DNA of 32,333 nucleotides from Planctomycetota bacterium (lineage in GTDB: Bacteria; Planctomycetota; Phycisphaerae; WQYP01): positions 1 through 32,333 of the forward strand of contig JAJYDU010000012.1 in assembly GCA_021790475.1 (NCBI GenBank). The letters run 5' to 3'. Positions 30,702 through 32,333 of this stretch are shown piece after piece (position 1 is the stretch's first letter; each line of letters begins with the position of its first letter). The notes beneath the pieces are model-generated. The model did not search any database, was not told the DNA's origin, and saw nothing but the letters and a program-made list of their open reading frames with translations. Both the position numbers and the translations under genes were made by a program.

Positions 30702-31595
30702 TCAGGATCGTTCGCGAAGCCAGGAAATTGCCGCGGGGTGGCACCGCCAGGCCTCACCTATTTCATAGGCACAGATCACCGCTTCGTTTTCATCTCCAAG
30801 CCCATAGTAAGATGGAAGTTCCGCGGGCAATGTTTTTCGCTTGGTCAGATAAGACTCCACACGAGAATTGATTTTTCGCGCCCGGTCAAGCGCCTGGTCC
30901 GCACCTTTACCGCCGGCGCCGCCGGATAGGAATTGCTCCAAGACGCGCGCCCAGGCGAACATGGCGCTGCTGTCATCTTCATACTGTTGAAACAGCCGCC
31001 GAGCGTCATCCAATCGTTCCAATTCCAGATAGTGGCCCAGCAACGAATAGCGCAGCCCCTGATTGTCATTCGGGTTCAGTTGCAGCATTCCCTCGTAATG
31101 GCGCACCGCTTCCTCCCGTTGGCCGGACTTGGCCAGCATCTGCGCCAGAGCAGCCCGTGCCCGCATGTAAGGGCGGGTTTCGTGAATGCCCCAGAAATAC
31201 CCCTCATTTTTCTCAAAGAATGTTTGCCCCAGCGTCTCTTCCCCCTGCCGCACTACCTGCCGCATATTCACAATGACGACGCTTTTGTCGCGACTTGATG
31301 CCTGCGCGAGGATTCGCAGGGCATCCACGCAAGCAGGATCCGTTTCTACCGCCCGGCCGGCAAGTTCCACGGCCCGCGCGGCTTCGCCTTGCTCGATGGC
31401 TTCCATCGCCTCAAAAGCCAGATCCTGCGCGCGCGCCCGGCGGACATTTCCACCGCCGGCAAATATATTTCGCAAGGATCTTTCAACAACATGCCGCGGT
31501 GGCATCGGGGGGAGATCGGTATTTTGAGTTTGATCGCCGCTCTTTGTGCCGAGGCGTTTTCGCCTCTCCTGTCGTTTGCGATCCGGCTTGTTCAT
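30702..31595 (-). CDS. ST7-like tetratricopeptide repeat protein
   Basis: The 297-residue cytoplasmic protein starts with a very basic leader (MNKPDRKRQERRKRLGTKSG). Its repeats include QDLAFEAMEAIEQGEAARAV followed by ELAGRAVETDPACVDALRIL, then the family block GYFWGIHETRPYMRARAALA and YEGMLQLNPNDNQGLRYSLL, and LDDARRLFQQYEDDSSAMFA. The ETRPYMRA and LNPNDNQG blocks resemble bacterial relatives of the eukaryotic ST7 (suppressor of tumorigenicity 7) TPR family. Molecular function is unknown; it is presumably a protein-interaction scaffold. ATG 31595 has AAGGAGG eight bases upstream. It is monocistronic, with its own -10 box. Confidence 0.8.
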   Translation of the reverse strand: MNKPDRKRQERRKRLGTKSGDQTQNTDLPPMPPRHVVERSLRNIFAGGGNVRRARAQDLAFEAMEAIEQGEAARAVELAGRAVETDPACVDALRILAQASSRDKSVVIVNMRQVVRQGEETLGQTFFEKNEGYFWGIHETRPYMRARAALAQMLAKSGQREEAVRHYEGMLQLNPNDNQGLRYSLLGHYLELERLDDARRLFQQYEDDSSAMFAWARVLEQFLSGGAGGKGADQALDRARKINSRVESYLTKRKTLPAELPSYYGLGDENEAVICAYEIGEAWRCHPAAISWLRERS

Positions 31596-31629
31596 GACCC
31601 GAGCCTCCTTTTACGTACCGCGGTCCACG

Positions 31630-31635
31630 ATTATA
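31630..31635 (-). promoter_or_regulatory. -10 box of the ST7-like gene
   Basis: A perfect TATAAT on the minus strand, 35 bp before the ATG at 31595, giving a leader of about 28 nt with a strong Shine-Dalgarno. The hexamer 17 bases upstream is TTTCCC, a poor -35. Confidence 0.45.
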
Positions 31636-31683
31636 CCTGCGATGATGGTTCGGGAAACGGGCACTTCAACATGCGGATTGTTG

Positions 31684-31827
31684 GGGGGGGGTGGCAATTT
31701 TTCCGGGCAGCCCTGGGAGCACGGCTGTCCCCAGGGCCGCTTCTACTCCCTGGCGACTTCGCAGCGGCGTTCGGTTTAAGCCCTGCTTAGCAAAATTCGG
31801 CTGCTGCCCGGAAATATTGCCACGCCG
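31684..31827 (-). mobile_element. MITE-like inverted-repeat element, copy 2 (reverse orientation)
   Basis: A 144-bp relative of 23849-23987. Its left end reads GTGGCAATTTTTCCGGGC and its right end (reverse complement) GTGGCAATATTTCCGGGC, so the asymmetric termini of copy 1 are kept but inverted. About 40 bp inward from its left end match the right end of copy 1 with three differences. GGATTGTTG occurs on both sides (31675-31683 and 31828-31836), a probable target duplication. The left end has a run of eight G where copy 1 has GGGC. It lies in the 317-bp gap between the ST7-like gene and the next ORF and encodes no protein. Confidence 0.75.
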
Positions 31828-31912
31828 GGATTGTTGCACCGTCACGCGCGCCGTGAAAGCAAGTCGCCCTGCGGGTAAGATGGCGTTGTATTGCAGGAGC
31901 GGAAGAAGCAAC

Positions 31913-32333
31913 ATGGCCGAGAAAGAACCTCTCACCGTCACCGCGTTATGCGCCCTGGCGGGGATATTTGCACGTGACGAGTCGCAACTTGCAAGTCCCG
32001 AACTCTTTGGAGTTACGGACGGCAAAGCCATTGGCACATGGGTTGAGCGAAAACTCCGGGCTGTGCTTCAAGATCACTATATTTTTTCAGAGGGAAATAC
32101 GGCTTACGGGATAGACTTCCCATCACTGGAAGTTGACATGAAGGTCGCCAATATTACCCAGCCTCAGTCTTCCTGCCCATTCCAAGCGGCTGACCAAAAG
32201 ATATTCGGCCTCGGCTATTCCTACAACGCTAGTTTCCCCCGGCAGGATTTCTGGCAAGACCACGGCGAAAACGCAAGGGGACGCGGCTTGCAAGGGTTTG
32301 GCCTGGTGTACAAGAATCCAAAATGTAAGCGGC
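31913..32333 (+). CDS. Probable type II restriction endonuclease, N-terminal part cut by the window edge
   Basis: From ATG 31913 the frame is open to the right edge (140 residues). It includes ELFGVTDGKAIGTWVERKLR, then YGIDFPSLEVDMKVANITQP and SSCPFQAADQKIFGLGYSYN. The ID-x-FPSLEVDMK segment fits a PD-(D/E)XK nuclease core (Asp, then D-x-K), and the QPQSSCPF then QKIFGLGY stretch is of a kind I associate with restriction endonucleases. The Shine-Dalgarno (GGAAG) is modest. The base composition is visibly less GC-rich than the neighbours. No partner methylase is visible because the window ends. The assignment to restriction is moderately confident; recognition site unknown. Confidence 0.55.
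   Translation, partial: MAEKEPLTVTALCALAGIFARDESQLASPELFGVTDGKAIGTWVERKLRAVLQDHYIFSEGNTAYGIDFPSLEVDMKVANITQPQSSCPFQAADQKIFGLGYSYNASFPRQDFWQDHGENARGRGLQGFGLVYKNPKCKR

Overview
The window is a GC-rich bacterial chromosome segment. The gene set points to a Gram-negative, probably planctomycetotal genome (Phycisphaerae-like). Clues are a fused 3-dehydroquinate dehydratase/shikimate dehydrogenase, a NagB-type deaminase fused to a PIG-L/LmbE deacetylase, an RNase E/G with a long basic N-terminal extension, LptE and BamD-like envelope genes, and ComB outside the archaea. This placement is an inference from gene content, not from a marker phylogeny. I saw no tRNA, rRNA or CRISPR array.

Layout. 1-1336 (minus, cut by the left edge): amino-sugar deaminase/deacetylase fusion. 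1646-3255 (plus): a BamD-like TPR protein and LptE, an outer-membrane assembly pair. 3179-4231: a type II toxin-antitoxin cassette (VapC-like PIN toxin) between two 129-bp direct repeats that duplicate the junction where lptE and comB originally overlapped tail to tail. 4158-6367 (minus): comB and a Tat-exported beta-helix protein. 6484-7311 (plus): a multi-pass membrane protein I do not recognise. 7433-14195 (minus): a long run nfeD-long, nfeD-short, nfo, aroDE, FIST protein, CYTH protein. 14293-17780 (plus): GH20 hexosaminidase, PfkB-family kinase, ThpR. 17919-19640: a restriction-modification pair, a D12-class adenine methylase (plus) and a NotI-family nuclease (minus), whose 3' ends overlap by 78 bp. 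19702-22228 (minus): ilvBN. 22666-22809 (minus): a very short, strongly basic ORF with its own promoter and ribosome-binding site. 23063-23683 (plus): wrbA. 24070-27726 (plus): dnaE. 27850-30533 (minus): RNase E/G. 30702-31595 (minus): an ST7-like TPR protein. 31913-32333 (plus): N-terminal part of a probable second restriction enzyme, cut by the right edge.

The accessory layer is the most interesting part. Two copies of a small inverted-repeat element (about 140 bp, asymmetric termini, 8-9 bp flanking direct repeats) lie at 23849-23987 and 31684-31827 in opposite orientation. The first appears to have jumped into an older 54-bp palindromic element. The toxin-antitoxin cassette, the restriction system, these elements and the restriction-like ORF at the right edge suggest repeated small insertions between housekeeping genes. 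Two genes have start-codon problems that deserve resequencing: the NotI-like nuclease has an in-frame TAA at codon 3 ahead of conserved N-terminal cysteine motifs, and the RNase E/G frame runs 108 codons upstream of its first standard start through an arginine-rich segment.

Metabolically, the GH20 enzyme, the sugar kinase and the NagB/PIG-L fusion fit N-acetylglucosamine use. nfeD, nfo, aroDE, FIST and CYTH look like one loosely linked housekeeping transcription unit.
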